A stretch of 64,000 nucleotides of DNA from Empedobacter stercoris (GCF_965137335.1 NZ_CBCRZD010000010.1), one strand, 5' to 3'. Numbered from the stretch's first letter, positions 33,324 to 43,998 are shown. A program made the numbers and translations. Notes: generated by a model not told the origin, from the sequence alone.

Positions 33324-34955
33324 TTATTTTTCTATTTCATTCAATGTTTCCATTTTTTTTGTAGCCAAGAAGCCTTTAATATCTTCAAAATGTTCTTTGA
33401 CGCGTTTATTTCCAAATTCGAACACTTTTTCTGCTAAACCATCTAAGAAATCACGATCGTGAGAAACTAAAATTACGGTTCCTTCAAACTCTCTCAACGC
33501 ATCTTTGATGATATCTTTTGTTTTCATATCCAAGTGATTAGTTGGCTCATCTAAAATTAACACATTATAAGGTTCTAATAATAATTTTACCATTGCCAAA
33601 CGTGTTTTTTCTCCACCTGACAAAACTTTTACTTTTTTATCAATATCATCGCCTTTGAACATAAATGCACCCAAAATACTTTTGATTTGTGTTCTGATAT
33701 CACCTTCTGCAATACGATCAACAGTTTCGAAAATAGTCAAATCTTCGTCCAACAAAGCCGCTTGGTTTTGAGCAAAATATCCAATTTGAGCATTGTGACC
33801 AATTTCTAATTTTCCATTATAATCAATCTCGCCCATAATCGCTTTAATCATTGTCGATTTTCCTTCTCCATTTTTTCCAACCAAAGCAACTTTTTGACCA
33901 CGTTCAATCACCATATTCGCATCATTAAAGACAATATGATCACCGTAGGATTTGTCTAAATTTTCGACAATAACAGGATATTGACCAGAACGTGCAGCGG
34001 GTGGAAATTTCAATTTTAAAGCAGATGTATCCAATTCATCGATCTCAATTATATCTAATTTTTCTAACATACGAACACGCGATTGCACTTGTTCTGTTTT
34101 AGAAAATGTTCCACGAAAACGTTCGATAAATGCTTTATTTTCAGCAATAAATTTTTGTTGTTCATCATATGCTTTTTGCTGATGGATTCTACGATCTTGA
34201 CGCAGAACCAAATAGTCGGTATATTTTGCTTTATAGTCATAGATGCGGCCCATCGTTACTTCAATTGTTCGATTGGTAATATTGTCAACAAATGCGCGGT
34301 CATGCGAAATAACCATGACAGCTTTGGCTTGATTTTTTAAGAAATCCTCTAACCATTGAATCGATTCGATATCCAAGTGGTTTGTTGGCTCATCCAATAA
34401 AATTAAATCGGGCTTGCGTAAAAGAATTTTAGCCAATTCAATTCGCATACGCCATCCTCCAGAAAACTCGGAAGTTGATCGATCGAGGTCTTCTTGCGAA
34501 AATCCCATTCCTTTCAAAACTTTTTCTACTTCGGCTTCGTAATTAACTTCTTCTATCGAATAAAATTTTTCGCTGACTTCTGTCATACGCTCGATTAATT
34601 TCATGTACTCATCACTTTCGTAATCAGTTCTTACAGTTAATTGCTCATTGATTTCATCAATTTCATTTTTCATCGAAAGATATTCAGCAAACGCTTTTGA
34701 CGTTTCTTCGCGAACTGTACAATTGTCTTCAGTAAGCAAATGTTGAGGTAAATAAGCGATGATTGCATCTTTTGGCGCTGAAATATTCCCTAAAGAAGGC
34801 TTGTTGAGACCTGCAACAATTTTTAGTAAAGTAGATTTACCTGCTCCGTTTTTGCCCATCAAGGCAATTTTGTCATTTTCATTTATCACAAAACTAACTC
34901 CACTAAATAACGTTGTAGAACCGAATTGAACGGCAATATCATTAACTGTAATCAT
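33324..34955 (-). CDS. ABC-F family ATPase
   Basis: A 543-aa soluble protein with two ABC domains and no membrane helices. Walker A motifs are GKNGAGKST (34-42) and GKNGEGKST in the second half; the signatures are FSGGWRMRIELA and LSGGEKTRLAMV; each is followed by a Walker B ending LDEPTNHLD. The linker between them is charged and helical, as in ABC-F proteins that act on the ribosome. It is closest in layout to the YbiT/EttA group rather than antibiotic-resistance members, so a housekeeping translation factor is more likely, though this cannot be decided by eye. Confidence 0.93.
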   Translation of the reverse strand: MITVNDIAVQFGSTTLFSGVSFVINENDKIALMGKNGAGKSTLLKIVAGLNKPSLGNISAPKDAIIAYLPQHLLTEDNCTVREETSKAFAEYLSMKNEIDEINEQLTVRTDYESDEYMKLIERMTEVSEKFYSIEEVNYEAEVEKVLKGMGFSQEDLDRSTSEFSGGWRMRIELAKILLRKPDLILLDEPTNHLDIESIQWLEDFLKNQAKAVMVISHDRAFVDNITNRTIEVTMGRIYDYKAKYTDYLVLRQDRRIHQQKAYDEQQKFIAENKAFIERFRGTFSKTEQVQSRVRMLEKLDIIEIDELDTSALKLKFPPAARSGQYPVIVENLDKSYGDHIVFNDANMVIERGQKVALVGKNGEGKSTMIKAIMGEIDYNGKLEIGHNAQIGYFAQNQAALLDEDLTIFETVDRIAEGDIRTQIKSILGAFMFKGDDIDKKVKVLSGGEKTRLAMVKLLLEPYNVLILDEPTNHLDMKTKDIIKDALREFEGTVILVSHDRDFLDGLAEKVFEFGNKRVKEHFEDIKGFLATKKMETLNEIEK

Positions 34956-34977
34956 ATATTTTATCGAATAATTGCGG

Positions 34978-34985
34978 CAAAGATA
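34978..34985 (-). promoter_or_regulatory. -7 promoter element of the ABC-F gene
   Basis: TATCTTTG on the minus strand, 22 nt before the ATG. Confidence 0.6.
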
Positions 34986-35041
34986 ATTGAAATGATTCTG
35001 TATTTCTTACAGAATTTACAATGTAGATTTAATAAAAAATA

Positions 35042-35061
35042 CGAGAAAGTGAAATTTCTCG
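35042..35061 (-). terminator. Hairpin downstream of the M36 remnant
   Basis: Stem CGAGAAA/TTTCTCG with a 6-nt loop, 28 nt past the reconstructed stop of the protease gene. Confidence 0.55.
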
Positions 35062-35088
35062 GATTTATATTTAATTTGAAAATCGAAA

Positions 35089-37671
35089 TTAGTTTTTGAT
35101 TAATTTCTTTGTAACTGTTCCGTTACTTATTCAAATTTTAAGATGTAAACATCTTTTGGTAAATTTTCGGTAGAAATACTTCCTTTTTGACCGTCAAATT
35201 TTACTGTTTTAGTTGAAACGACTTTTCCTGTCATATCAACAATATCAACTTTGATATCATTTTTGATAGATTTATCTGTAATATAAACGATATCTTTAGC
35301 AGGGTTAGGATATATTTGGAATGTAGATTCTTTGATATCAGACGTAGATAATTTACTTTCTAATACATCTGCAGGAGGTATATCAAAAGCTTCTGTACCA
35401 TCAATTCTACTATTTGCACTTCCTTGTTTTGCGCTGTAACCTAAACCACGATTAGCGAATGCTTCCCAAATATCACACTTGTTAGCACCTTCAAATAATT
35501 GCTCATCTGCTTTTAAGATTGCATCGCGACTATCAACAAAACCTGGAGCACAAGGTTGTAGTTTTAGTCCTGTCATTACTAAATGTATAGTCATGTTGTT
35601 ACCTGCTTTTCCGTTATACATATCTGGAGAGAAGTTATATTTGTTTACCATTTTCCAGTTTAAATCACAAAGCATAGATGCCCAAACATAACCTGTATTA
35701 TGAGGTGAGTCGCCATTTCCAAAGCTTATTAATAAACCGTATCTGGCAGGATTAACAGTTTTATCAGTAGAATAGACTGTAGGACGAATACCAGCGCCTT
35801 CTGGAGATTGATTTGTAACAAAAGTACCAATTCCTCTTTTTGTTGTACTTGTATCTGTTGGTAATTGCGTAATCATTAATCCAAAGAAATTTGACCAACC
35901 TTCACCCATTTGTTCGAGGTTACTTAAACAGTTTGCGTTTGTGATTGGGCCTGTTAATCGATTAGAAATTCCATGTCCATATTCGTGAGCAATAATACCA
36001 TTGTCTAAACTTCCGTCAATATAAGAATCTTCACCTTTTACAAGCGAATCATTCACAACCGTTTTATTTTCTAATTCTTTTATAATAGCGTCACAGTCTG
36101 CTTTGCTAATAGAAATTGCAGGAATTGTAATTGTGGTATCGCTACCTGACATATTAATCATTCTAGCGACATTATTTACAATAATAGCTCCTTTTGCTCC
36201 TGCGTTTTGTGCGGTTTTAACTTTTGATTCAAAAGAACAATCTCCACGATAAATGATATCAATTTTATCATTTACTTCTGCTGTGTTAGTAATTGTTCCA
36301 CATCCATCGTACGGATTTCCAGTGGTTTCACTTTTTAAAAGTAAAGTCTTTTGTCAAAGCTGTAGAAGTCAAAGCTCCTCCCCAAGTAGGGATAGTTGCT
36401 TGATATCCACCTGCAATATTTTCGGGTGAATTGATAATAAGTGGTACTGTTTTTTTTCCCATAGATACATCGCCATTCTTGGAGATCTACCATCTGGCGG
36501 AGTAGCAAATGTAGCGTTGTTAATAGCTCCGATTGACAAACCTGTTTGTGCCAATGCAACAACATCATCATTTACTGTACCACCTTTGTCAAAGTTTTCT
36601 TTTTGAAAGTTTCCGTTAGCTTCTGTGAATCCATAGTTGTAGAAAATATCATGCATCATATTGTTCATATAGAACAAGTTTGTAGTTGCAGCTTCCCAAT
36701 TTGTGTAAGGATGTTCAGTTAAATCCATAGGGAAATCGAGATTCAAATTATTTCCACCGTCAGCATAATCGGTATCTTTTAATGTGATTGTGTTGTATGC
36801 AGAATTATAAGTTTGATATCCTTTTGAATCGTGATCCCTTACAACTCTTACGTTATTACCTTCTGTTCTTGTTTTTATTGTTAAATCTGCGGTATTGTGC
36901 CAACCATTTGGAGATGCAACAGGATTAATTACAGATGAATTTGCAAATGATCTTCCTCCACGGTTAGGAGCTTCTAAAGGTAATTGGTAAACATTGTATT
37001 GAGGAGCAGCTGCATTATTAACGTCACTATATAACCAATCCCAATCTGCTTTATTGAATGTAGCTAAATTCTCATTATGAAAAGATCCATGGTCAAATCC
37101 ACAACTTAATGTGTTGTTATGTTTTTCGATAATTTCGCCATTCATTGCATTGATGACAACATGAATGATATCGTTTTGGTTGTCTTTTACCAATTGATAA
37201 CTAAATGTATAGCTTAAGATTGCTTGATTATCTTCATTAATGTAATAAACAAGTTCAGCAGACTCTTCATTATAGAAATAAATTCCTTCTTGAGTTGAGT
37301 TGGTATTAGATAAAACTTTTAAACCTTCAAATTGTGCGGCTTTGTTCAAAGCATCGTCCACACTAAGAGCAGGAGAAATGTTGGCATTATTTAAAGAAAT
37401 ATTAAAATTCTCTGATGAAGTTTTAGAGATGACTTGGTTTTTCTTAATAATATAAGTTGAGTAACTGTTATAAATCGGAATACCTTGATAAGTTCTTTTG
37501 CGTGTAAACTCGTTGTGTGGCGTTGTCATTAATTGTTTGAGCAAATTTGTACTCAACATTACCAGCTATTGCTTTCGTTTCGTAATTATCTACAATTTGC
37601 TCTGCCGTTTGGGCGTGCGCAGCCATAGATAAAACAAACGCTGAAAATAGCAGCGATTAATTTTTCTTCAT
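35089..37671 (-). pseudogene. M36 (fungalysin-like) metalloprotease with T9SS sorting domain, multiply frameshifted
   Basis: Read across frames the gene is complete. It has a signal peptide from 37671 (ending AAHAQ), an FTP-type propeptide, the M36 catalytic domain with GIIAHEYGHGISNRLTG and its HEYGH zinc motif, a PA-like insert before it (RGDCSFESKVKTAQNAGA), and a C-terminal type A T9SS sorting domain (YPNPAKDIVYI), ending at 35089. At least five breaks interrupt it: near codon 5, near 37520, at the A-run near 36460, at the A-run near 36340 and just before the tail near 35127. Most lie in or beside homopolymers. The largest open pieces are 36369-37559 and 35127-36161. The product would have been a secreted protease exported by T9SS. 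Confidence 0.85.
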
Positions 37672-37826
37672 TTCAATATTGTGTTAATTCGAAAACTAAA
37701 TTAATGGTTAGATTTTGAAGAAAAAAGTTGCAAATTAAAAATAAAAGTAGTTAAATTATAAGGCAAAGCTCTTTGAGGAAGTCTGAATAATAAACTCATT
37801 TAATAGAGTTTTGTAGAAATAAAAAA

Positions 37827-37846
37827 GGTCAGAATTCGTTCTGACC
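37827..37846 (-). terminator. Terminator of the polyphosphate operon
   Basis: Stem GGTCAGAA/TTCTGACC with loop TTCG, followed on the minus strand by TTTTTT. Confidence 0.85.
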
Positions 37847-37865
37847 AAAATTAAATAAGTTTTTA

Positions 37866-38747
37866 TTATAAATTTTTATAAATTTCTCGAATAACTCCAT
37901 CAGAAAGTCCAACTTTTGGAACATGTATTTTTTTTGCATGCGACCATTTTAGCACATTATTATATATTTCTAAAGCATATACAACAACATCTGCACGATC
38001 GGGTTTCATATTAAAGTTTTGCATTCGTTCTTCAGCGGTCATGCTTTGTAGGGTTTGGTAATGTTTTTTAACATAAGTACTGCTTAATGGCATTCCCAAT
38101 TTTACTCCCGAATATTTGTACACATGGTTGATATTTCCTCCAGAACCAATTAATTCTATTTCATCATGTACAATGTTTTCTTGAATCCATTCTTTCATTT
38201 CTTCAAAAGTAGTTGGAGCAACTTTGTTTTCTAATAAACGAACAGTACCAACTTCAAATGATTTTGATGTAAAAACCTTGTTATCTTTTAATAAAGTTAA
38301 TTCAGTACTACCACCACCAACATCCACATATAAATAGATTTTTTCATCTTTAATAAATGCACCTAATTCGGTATTAAAAAGTAATTCTGCTTCTGTTTTT
38401 CCATCAATAATTTCGATGTTAATGCCAGATTTTTTCATCACTTTTTTAACTACTTCATTGCCGTTTTTTGCTTCGCGCATAGCAGAAGTTGCATAAGCTT
38501 TATATATTTCTACATCATAAACTTTCATCATTAAGGCGTACGATAACATGGCATCACAAATACGTTCCACGTTATTTTCGCAAATTTGTCCATCAATAAA
38601 AACGTCATGTCCCAAACGAATTGGCATGCGGACAATACTCGTTTTATTAAAAATAGGTGCACGACCTTCTTCTTCATAAACATAATTAATCAACAACCGC
38701 ATAGCGTTAGAACCTATATCAATTGCGCCTAATTTTCTAATCTTCAT
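37866..38747 (-). CDS. Ppx/GppA phosphatase family protein (exopolyphosphatase-like)
   Basis: A 293-aa ASKHA-fold phosphatase. The N-terminus GAIDIGSNAMRLLI is the phosphate-1 motif and YVDVGGGSTELTLL the phosphate-2 motif. It lacks the C-terminal HD-like domains of long Ppx, as usual for the short form. The family removes phosphates from polyphosphate or converts pppGpp to ppGpp. Its overlap of 11 nt with ppk1 points to polyphosphate breakdown. Third gene of the sixA-ppk1-ppx transcript. Confidence 0.88.
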   Translation of the reverse strand: MKIRKLGAIDIGSNAMRLLINYVYEEEGRAPIFNKTSIVRMPIRLGHDVFIDGQICENNVERICDAMLSYALMMKVYDVEIYKAYATSAMREAKNGNEVVKKVMKKSGINIEIIDGKTEAELLFNTELGAFIKDEKIYLYVDVGGGSTELTLLKDNKVFTSKSFEVGTVRLLENKVAPTTFEEMKEWIQENIVHDEIELIGSGGNINHVYKYSGVKLGMPLSSTYVKKHYQTLQSMTAEERMQNFNMKPDRADVVVYALEIYNNVLKWSHAKKIHVPKVGLSDGVIREIYKNL

Positions 38748-40803
38748 TTTCTTGTTCGTTTAATTCTTTTAAATATTCGTAGGTTGTGTATTGAGAGCGA
38801 TTTGGTTTTTTATTATTTCGTTTATATTCTAACGATGATGCCGCTGTAATTTTACGGCCTTTTATATTATCTTCAAAGCTAAGGTTAAACGTATCCATGA
38901 CTATTTTCTTGAATTTATGATCGTAAATTGGACAAGCCACTTCGACACGGTTATCTAAATTTCGTTCCATCATATCAGCCGAAGAAATATAAACTTTATC
39001 ATCGCCTGCATTTTTGAACCAATAAATTCGTGGATGTTCCAAAAATTTATCAATTACACTTACACATTCGATATTTTCGGATAGATTTTTAACTCCTGGA
39101 ATCAAACAATTAATTCCACGAACAACCAAACGTACTTTGACACCTTTCTGTGATGCTTTATATAATAAATCGATGATTTGTTTATCGCTTAAACTATTTA
39201 GTTTCATATTGATTTCGGCAGGTAAACCAGCCTGATGATTTTTAACTTCTCGCTTAATCATCTTCACAATTTTTTTGCGCGTTCCATAAGGTGAAACCAA
39301 TAAATGATTGTAGGTTAAATTTAAATAGTTTGCTCCGAAAAATTTAAAAATCTGTTCTACATCTTTCGTGATTCCAGGATTTGTTGTGAAATATGTGTAA
39401 TCCGTATAAATCTTTGCTGTTCCTGCATGAAAATTACCTGTGCTGATAAATACATATTTCTGAGCTAAACCATTATCAGGCTTACGTTCAATGTAACCAA
39501 TTTTCGAATGTACTTTCAGTCCAGGAACTCCGAAAATAACATTAACACCAGCTTCCTGTAATTTCTTTGACCACATGGCGTTGTTTGATTCATCAAAACG
39601 TGCGCGAAGTTCTAAAACAGCAGTAACTTCTTTGCCATTCATTGCAGCGTTTATCAACGAATGCATCACTTGCGAATCTTTGGCAACGCGATAAATAGTG
39701 ATTTTAATTTTTGTTACTTTAGGATCAATTGCGGCTTCTCTCAAAAATTTTAATAGCAACGAATAATCGTGATATGGTGCCATCATCATTTCTTCGTTTT
39801 CAGAAAAAGCCTGAAAATAACTGTTGTAGCTAAATGGTTTATTCTGAATAATTGGCTTGATTTTATCATAAATTAAACCCGAAATATCAAAGCTTGGAAA
39901 ACTCATCAAATCGCGTTTGTTGTGGTATTTTCCTCCTGGATTGATACTGTCATATTCGTCAAGTCGTAATTTTTTCAAGAAAAATTTTAGTGTATCTGGC
40001 GCAATTTCGGCATCGTACACTAATCGAACAGGAACTCCTTTTTTACGATTTTCTAAACTGTTAATCACTTTTTCTAATAAACTATGTTCTAAGTCATTAT
40101 CAAAATCGAGTTCACTGTCACGTGTAATTTTAATTGAATGTGCTTCGATAGATTCGAAATCAAACATCTTGAAAATATCTTTCAAATGATAACGAATAAT
40201 ATCTTCCAAGTACATCACATACGTATTTTCGTCAAACTTTGGAAGCACGATAAAGCGTGGAAATAAATGGGTTGGCACAATCAAAAGAGCATATTGAATT
40301 TTATCTTTTAATTGCATTTTGACAGCTAAATAAAACGATCCATCACGCAAAGGCGGTGCTTTTTTGATGTCGTCTAAAATAAATACACCAACAGTATGAA
40401 TAAATTCGTTATAAAAATATTCGGAAATAAATTCTAAATAATTTTCTGGAATAGAAGTGTCATCAATTACAAAAATGTTGTGATTTTCTAATTCTTTGAA
40501 CAATTGATTGTGTAAATCATCGTACTGAACACGCTGTTGACGAACAATTTCATTAATTTCGTCAATCAATTCTTCATCGGTTTGATCGGGTACAATATTT
40601 TGGTAAACAATTTCAACGTCTTTGAACTGTATTGAGCGCAAAATTGTTGAATAGCGAACAGAATAAAATTCGTCTAAATTATTAGAATAAATTCCCAAAA
40701 AACGAATTCGTTCTAACAATGGAACAGTTTCGTCAGAAGCTTCTTGCAACACACGTGCATTGAAAGAAAGCCAGCTGATTTCTCGGTTGATGTATTTTTT
40801 CAT
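38737..40803 (-). CDS. ppk1: Polyphosphate kinase 1
   Basis: A 688-aa enzyme that reversibly transfers the ATP gamma-phosphate to growing polyphosphate chains. The four-domain PPK1 layout is clear: N domain with REISWLSFNARVLQEA (7-22), the head domain, and two phospholipase-D-like catalytic domains. KVHSKIGYI and STGNFHAGTAKIYTDY carry the active-site residues, including the His of KVHSK that is phosphorylated in E. coli PPK1. Full length. It overlaps sixA by 4 nt and ppx by 11 nt, so the three genes form one translationally coupled unit. Confidence 0.96.
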   Translation of the reverse strand: MKKYINREISWLSFNARVLQEASDETVPLLERIRFLGIYSNNLDEFYSVRYSTILRSIQFKDVEIVYQNIVPDQTDEELIDEINEIVRQQRVQYDDLHNQLFKELENHNIFVIDDTSIPENYLEFISEYFYNEFIHTVGVFILDDIKKAPPLRDGSFYLAVKMQLKDKIQYALLIVPTHLFPRFIVLPKFDENTYVMYLEDIIRYHLKDIFKMFDFESIEAHSIKITRDSELDFDNDLEHSLLEKVINSLENRKKGVPVRLVYDAEIAPDTLKFFLKKLRLDEYDSINPGGKYHNKRDLMSFPSFDISGLIYDKIKPIIQNKPFSYNSYFQAFSENEEMMMAPYHDYSLLLKFLREAAIDPKVTKIKITIYRVAKDSQVMHSLINAAMNGKEVTAVLELRARFDESNNAMWSKKLQEAGVNVIFGVPGLKVHSKIGYIERKPDNGLAQKYVFISTGNFHAGTAKIYTDYTYFTTNPGITKDVEQIFKFFGANYLNLTYNHLLVSPYGTRKKIVKMIKREVKNHQAGLPAEINMKLNSLSDKQIIDLLYKASQKGVKVRLVVRGINCLIPGVKNLSENIECVSVIDKFLEHPRIYWFKNAGDDKVYISSADMMERNLDNRVEVACPIYDHKFKKIVMDTFNLSFEDNIKGRKITAASSLEYKRNNKKPNRSQYTTYEYLKELNEQENED

Positions 40804-41285
40804 TTAATTTCTTTAGGTGTAATTATTTTCATGGTTTTACCTTTTGCAATCGTTTTCCAATTATCTGAATCGAATTGTATCCATACAAATCCAGATGTTG
40901 GGAGATTGTAAATCATTTCGTTTCCTAATTGATTTGTAATGTCGGTAAACGCAGGATTATGTCCAAAAATAAGAACATTTTGCAATTGATTGTCCAAATT
41001 TCTAATCCATTTATCTAATAAATAATGAGAAAATGTATATAAATCATCTTCGATATGAATTATTTGCGAGGGAAAAAGAATTGGTTTGACCAATTGAGAA
41101 GTTTCTTTAGCTCGAACGGCTTTGCTCGAAAATACTTGGTCAAAGTTTAGTTCAAAATTTTCGTTTAAATAGTGCGCAATTTTTTTCGTTTTCAATTCAC
41201 CAATGTCAGTAATAGAACGGAATTGATCAGACACATTTTCGTTCCATTTACTTTTTGCATGACGCATTAAAAATAAATTTTTCAT
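40800..41285 (-). CDS. sixA: SixA-like histidine phosphatase
   Basis: A 161-aa histidine-phosphatase (phosphoglycerate mutase-like) protein. The RHAKS motif with the catalytic His9 is at residues 8-12, and the second His is in IFGHNPAF. E. coli SixA dephosphorylates phosphohistidine on signalling and PTS proteins. Leading an operon with ppk1, whose catalysis uses phosphohistidine, is notable, but no direct action on PPK1 is known. First gene of the operon. Confidence 0.85.
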   Translation of the reverse strand: MKNLFLMRHAKSKWNENVSDQFRSITDIGELKTKKIAHYLNENFELNFDQVFSSKAVRAKETSQLVKPILFPSQIIHIEDDLYTFSHYLLDKWIRNLDNQLQNVLIFGHNPAFTDITNQLGNEMIYNLPTSGFVWIQFDSDNWKTIAKGKTMKIITPKEIK

Positions 41286-41374
41286 AACGCAATTAATTAA
41301 AAAAGAAACAGTAGTTAAATCTAATCATTATCTAACAAAAAGAATTATCTACTGTTAAAATTTTATTGATTTTT

Positions 41375-41806
41375 TTAAAGATTACCTTCGTAATTTTTAA
41401 AATCATTTTTTACCCAATCAGGTAATTCCATTGATTTTTTTGCTTCCATATCGTACATTACTTGTGTACTTTTTCCGGTACAATGAATCAAATCTTCCCC
41501 GTTTTCATTTTTACTTGTTACGATATATTCGAAATCAAAACTTTTGTTTCCTAATTTCGATACACGAACGCCAATACGTGGTTCTAAAGCATTTGGACGC
41601 AATTCTATTCGATAATTAGCTTCCATGTGAGCAATCACAAACATATGTCGTGTCCATTGCCACTTTTTGCTTGAAGCCTGCATATAATAGGCGCGACCAA
41701 TTTGAAAATACTCGAAATAAAACACATTATTTACGTGACCAATTGGATCAAAATCACTCCAACGAGGTTCTAAGGGTTTAAAGAATTTAAAGTTTTCTAA
41801 GTTCAT
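41375..41806 (-). CDS. Acyl-CoA thioesterase, hotdog fold (4HBT/FadM type)
   Basis: A 143-aa hotdog protein. The motif RWSDFDPIGHVNNVFYFEYF at 15-34 is the 4HBT signature, with catalytic Asp in SDFDPIGH. Such enzymes hydrolyse long-chain or aromatic acyl-CoA. It follows the AI-2E-family permease by 18 nt on the same strand. Substrate is unknown. It differs from the PaaI-type MenI thioesterase at 6.7 kb, which has the HGG motif instead. Confidence 0.87.
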   Translation of the reverse strand: MNLENFKFFKPLEPRWSDFDPIGHVNNVFYFEYFQIGRAYYMQASSKKWQWTRHMFVIAHMEANYRIELRPNALEPRIGVRVSKLGNKSFDFEYIVTSKNENGEDLIHCTGKSTQVMYDMEAKKSMELPDWVKNDFKNYEGNL

Positions 41807-41824
41807 TTATTATTGGGTTTTGTA

Positions 41825-42862
41825 TTAATTGTCTTCGGGATTTGGATCAATAAACTCGTATCGATACAATTTTACTAACCAAAAGAATACAGAAAATAAG
41901 ATTGGTCCGAAAATAATTCCGATAAATCCGAAAAGATTTAAACCAACGATTACTCCAAAAATAGTAATTAATGGATGAACATCTGCCATCTTTTTTTGTA
42001 AAACTAAACGAATCAAATTGTCAGAAAGTCCTACCACTACAAAACAGTAAATCAATAATCCAATTGCGTGTCCTGTTTCTCCACTTGCAAGTAAAAATAA
42101 AGCTAAAGGAACGTAGATTAATGCAGCTCCTACGACGGGTAACATTGCAGCAAAAATGGTTAAAACAAACCAAGTAAATGCATCGTCTACACCAAATATT
42201 AAGTATCCAATGTAAGCAATTACGGCTTGTATAAACGCTGTCAAAGGCATTCCAATAGCGTTAGAAATTACCAAATCTTTTAAATCAGTATTCATTCGTT
42301 TAAGGTTGCTTGTTTTAAAAGGAATTGCCGAGTAAAACCAGTTTTCAAGTTTCTGATGATTCATTAACATAAAGTATAGAATAAGAAATGCAACACCTAA
42401 TTGCACTGTCATACCCATAGAGGCATTCAGGGTTTTTTCTAATAATTTTCCACCGACTTGTGTAATTTTTTCAATATTTGTTGCGCTAAATACATCAATA
42501 TGAAATTTTGTTTGTAACATTTCAATGATTTTATTGACATCTTTTTTAATTTGAACTGTATCATTTAATAAAACCATTACTTTATTCGTCAGCATTTGAA
42601 TCAATAAATACAATGGACCAATAATTAAAATAGCACTACTAATCATTAGTAAAATTACACTTACTAATTTGTTCCATTTTTTTACTTTAACCAACCATTG
42701 TAAAGGATTCAGAAGAAGTACATACAAGCATAAAGCGCCAAGAAATCCAGGGAAAAAAGCCAAAAGATTTTTAGATATTAACCCAAAAACTAAAAGTATA
42801 ACTGCAATAAATGCTAATTGTAATAAAATATTATTAGAAAGATAATGTTTTTGTGAGTTCAT
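41825..42862 (-). CDS. AI-2E family transporter (DUF20-type membrane protein)
   Basis: A 345-aa permease with about eight hydrophobic helices and a long cytoplasmic or periplasmic segment in the middle (about 85-145). The C-terminal part has the family pattern VGLSDNLIRLVLQKKMADVHPLITIFGVIVG and GFIGIIFGP. Members include exporters of AI-2 and Na+/H+ antiporters, so substrate cannot be assigned. No luxS is near. It heads a two-gene unit with the thioesterase. Confidence 0.87.
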   Translation of the reverse strand: MNSQKHYLSNNILLQLAFIAVILLVFGLISKNLLAFFPGFLGALCLYVLLLNPLQWLVKVKKWNKLVSVILLMISSAILIIGPLYLLIQMLTNKVMVLLNDTVQIKKDVNKIIEMLQTKFHIDVFSATNIEKITQVGGKLLEKTLNASMGMTVQLGVAFLILYFMLMNHQKLENWFYSAIPFKTSNLKRMNTDLKDLVISNAIGMPLTAFIQAVIAYIGYLIFGVDDAFTWFVLTIFAAMLPVVGAALIYVPLALFLLASGETGHAIGLLIYCFVVVGLSDNLIRLVLQKKMADVHPLITIFGVIVGLNLFGFIGIIFGPILFSVFFWLVKLYRYEFIDPNPEDN

Positions 42863-42978
42863 AGGTGACTTATTGCTTAATAATGGTTATTGATATTTTG
42901 TATGTATCAAAATCAATGCTAAAAATAGTTATTTTCTGTAAACTTTTTTATTTTTAAGCATTGAATAAAATTTTACAC

Positions 42979-43998
42979 ATGAAAAAAATAGTTGGTTTAA
43001 TCTTGTCTGTTTTGACAATTTCTGTTTCTGCACAATCAAAACAAGACAAAGTTGTGTTAGTAATACATGGTGGAGCTGGAACAATTCTGAAAAAACATAT
43101 GACAGCTGAAAAAGAAAAAGCTTACCGAGAAGCATTAACAGAATCTTTAACGAAAGGTTTTGAAGTTATAAAAAAAGGAGGAGAAAGTGAAGAAGCTGTT
43201 ATAGAAGCCATAAAAGTGATGGAAGATTCGCCATTATTTAATGCAGGAAAAGGAGCGGTTTTTACACATGAAGGCAAGAATGAAATGGATGCTTCTTTGA
43301 TGCTTGGACATACAATGCAAGCTGGTGCTGTGGCTGGAGTTACGACAATCAAAAATCCTATTACAGCAGCTAAAACAGTTTTACGAAATTCTGCACATGT
43401 GATGATGGTTGGAAAAGGAGCAGAAGAATTTGCTCAAAAGCAAGGCTTAGAATTGGTTGATCCAAGTTATTTCAAAACAAAAGAGCGTTGGAATTCTTTG
43501 CAAAAAGTAATCGAAAAAGATAAAGATAAAATGGAATTGGATCATGATGCCAAAACACAAGCTTATGTACCATTTAATTTTGTTGACGAAAAGTTTGGAA
43601 CTGTTGGTGCAGTTGCATTAGATCAAAAAGGTCATATTGCTGCGGGAACTTCAACAGGAGGTATGACAAATAAACGTTTTGGTCGTGTTGGAGATTCTCC
43701 AATTATTGGTGCTGGAACCTATGCAAACAGTGAAGTTGGTATTTCGAGTACAGGTTGGGGCGAGTATTTTATAAAAGCTGTAGCAGCGTATGATGTGGCT
43801 GCATTAATGGAATATAAAAAACTTTCTTCCAAACAAGCAGGAGATAAGGTCATCAAAAAAATTGGTCAATTAGGTGGTGATGGAGGTATGATTATTTTAG
43901 ATAAAAATGGTCAAGCAAGTTTTCCTTTTAATACCGCAGGCATGTATCGCGGAAGTATTACGCAATCGGGTAAGATAACTATCGAAATTTATCAATAA
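42979..43998 (+). CDS. Isoaspartyl peptidase/L-asparaginase (Ntn-hydrolase), secreted
   Basis: A 339-aa plant-type asparaginase precursor that cleaves itself into two chains. The signal peptide is residues 1-18 (ending VSAQ). The new N-terminal nucleophile is T208 in FGTVGAVA, and the substrate loop is GTSTGGMTNK. The start NAGKGAVFT is also typical. It hydrolyses beta-aspartyl dipeptides and asparagine, here in the periplasm. The ATG at 42979 is chosen because an upstream TTG would disturb the signal peptide. It is followed after 38 nt by a secreted hypothetical and may share its transcript. Confidence 0.93.
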   Translation: MKKIVGLILSVLTISVSAQSKQDKVVLVIHGGAGTILKKHMTAEKEKAYREALTESLTKGFEVIKKGGESEEAVIEAIKVMEDSPLFNAGKGAVFTHEGKNEMDASLMLGHTMQAGAVAGVTTIKNPITAAKTVLRNSAHVMMVGKGAEEFAQKQGLELVDPSYFKTKERWNSLQKVIEKDKDKMELDHDAKTQAYVPFNFVDEKFGTVGAVALDQKGHIAAGTSTGGMTNKRFGRVGDSPIIGAGTYANSEVGISSTGWGEYFIKAVAAYDVAALMEYKKLSSKQAGDKVIKKIGQLGGDGGMIILDKNGQASFPFNTAGMYRGSITQSGKITIEIYQ

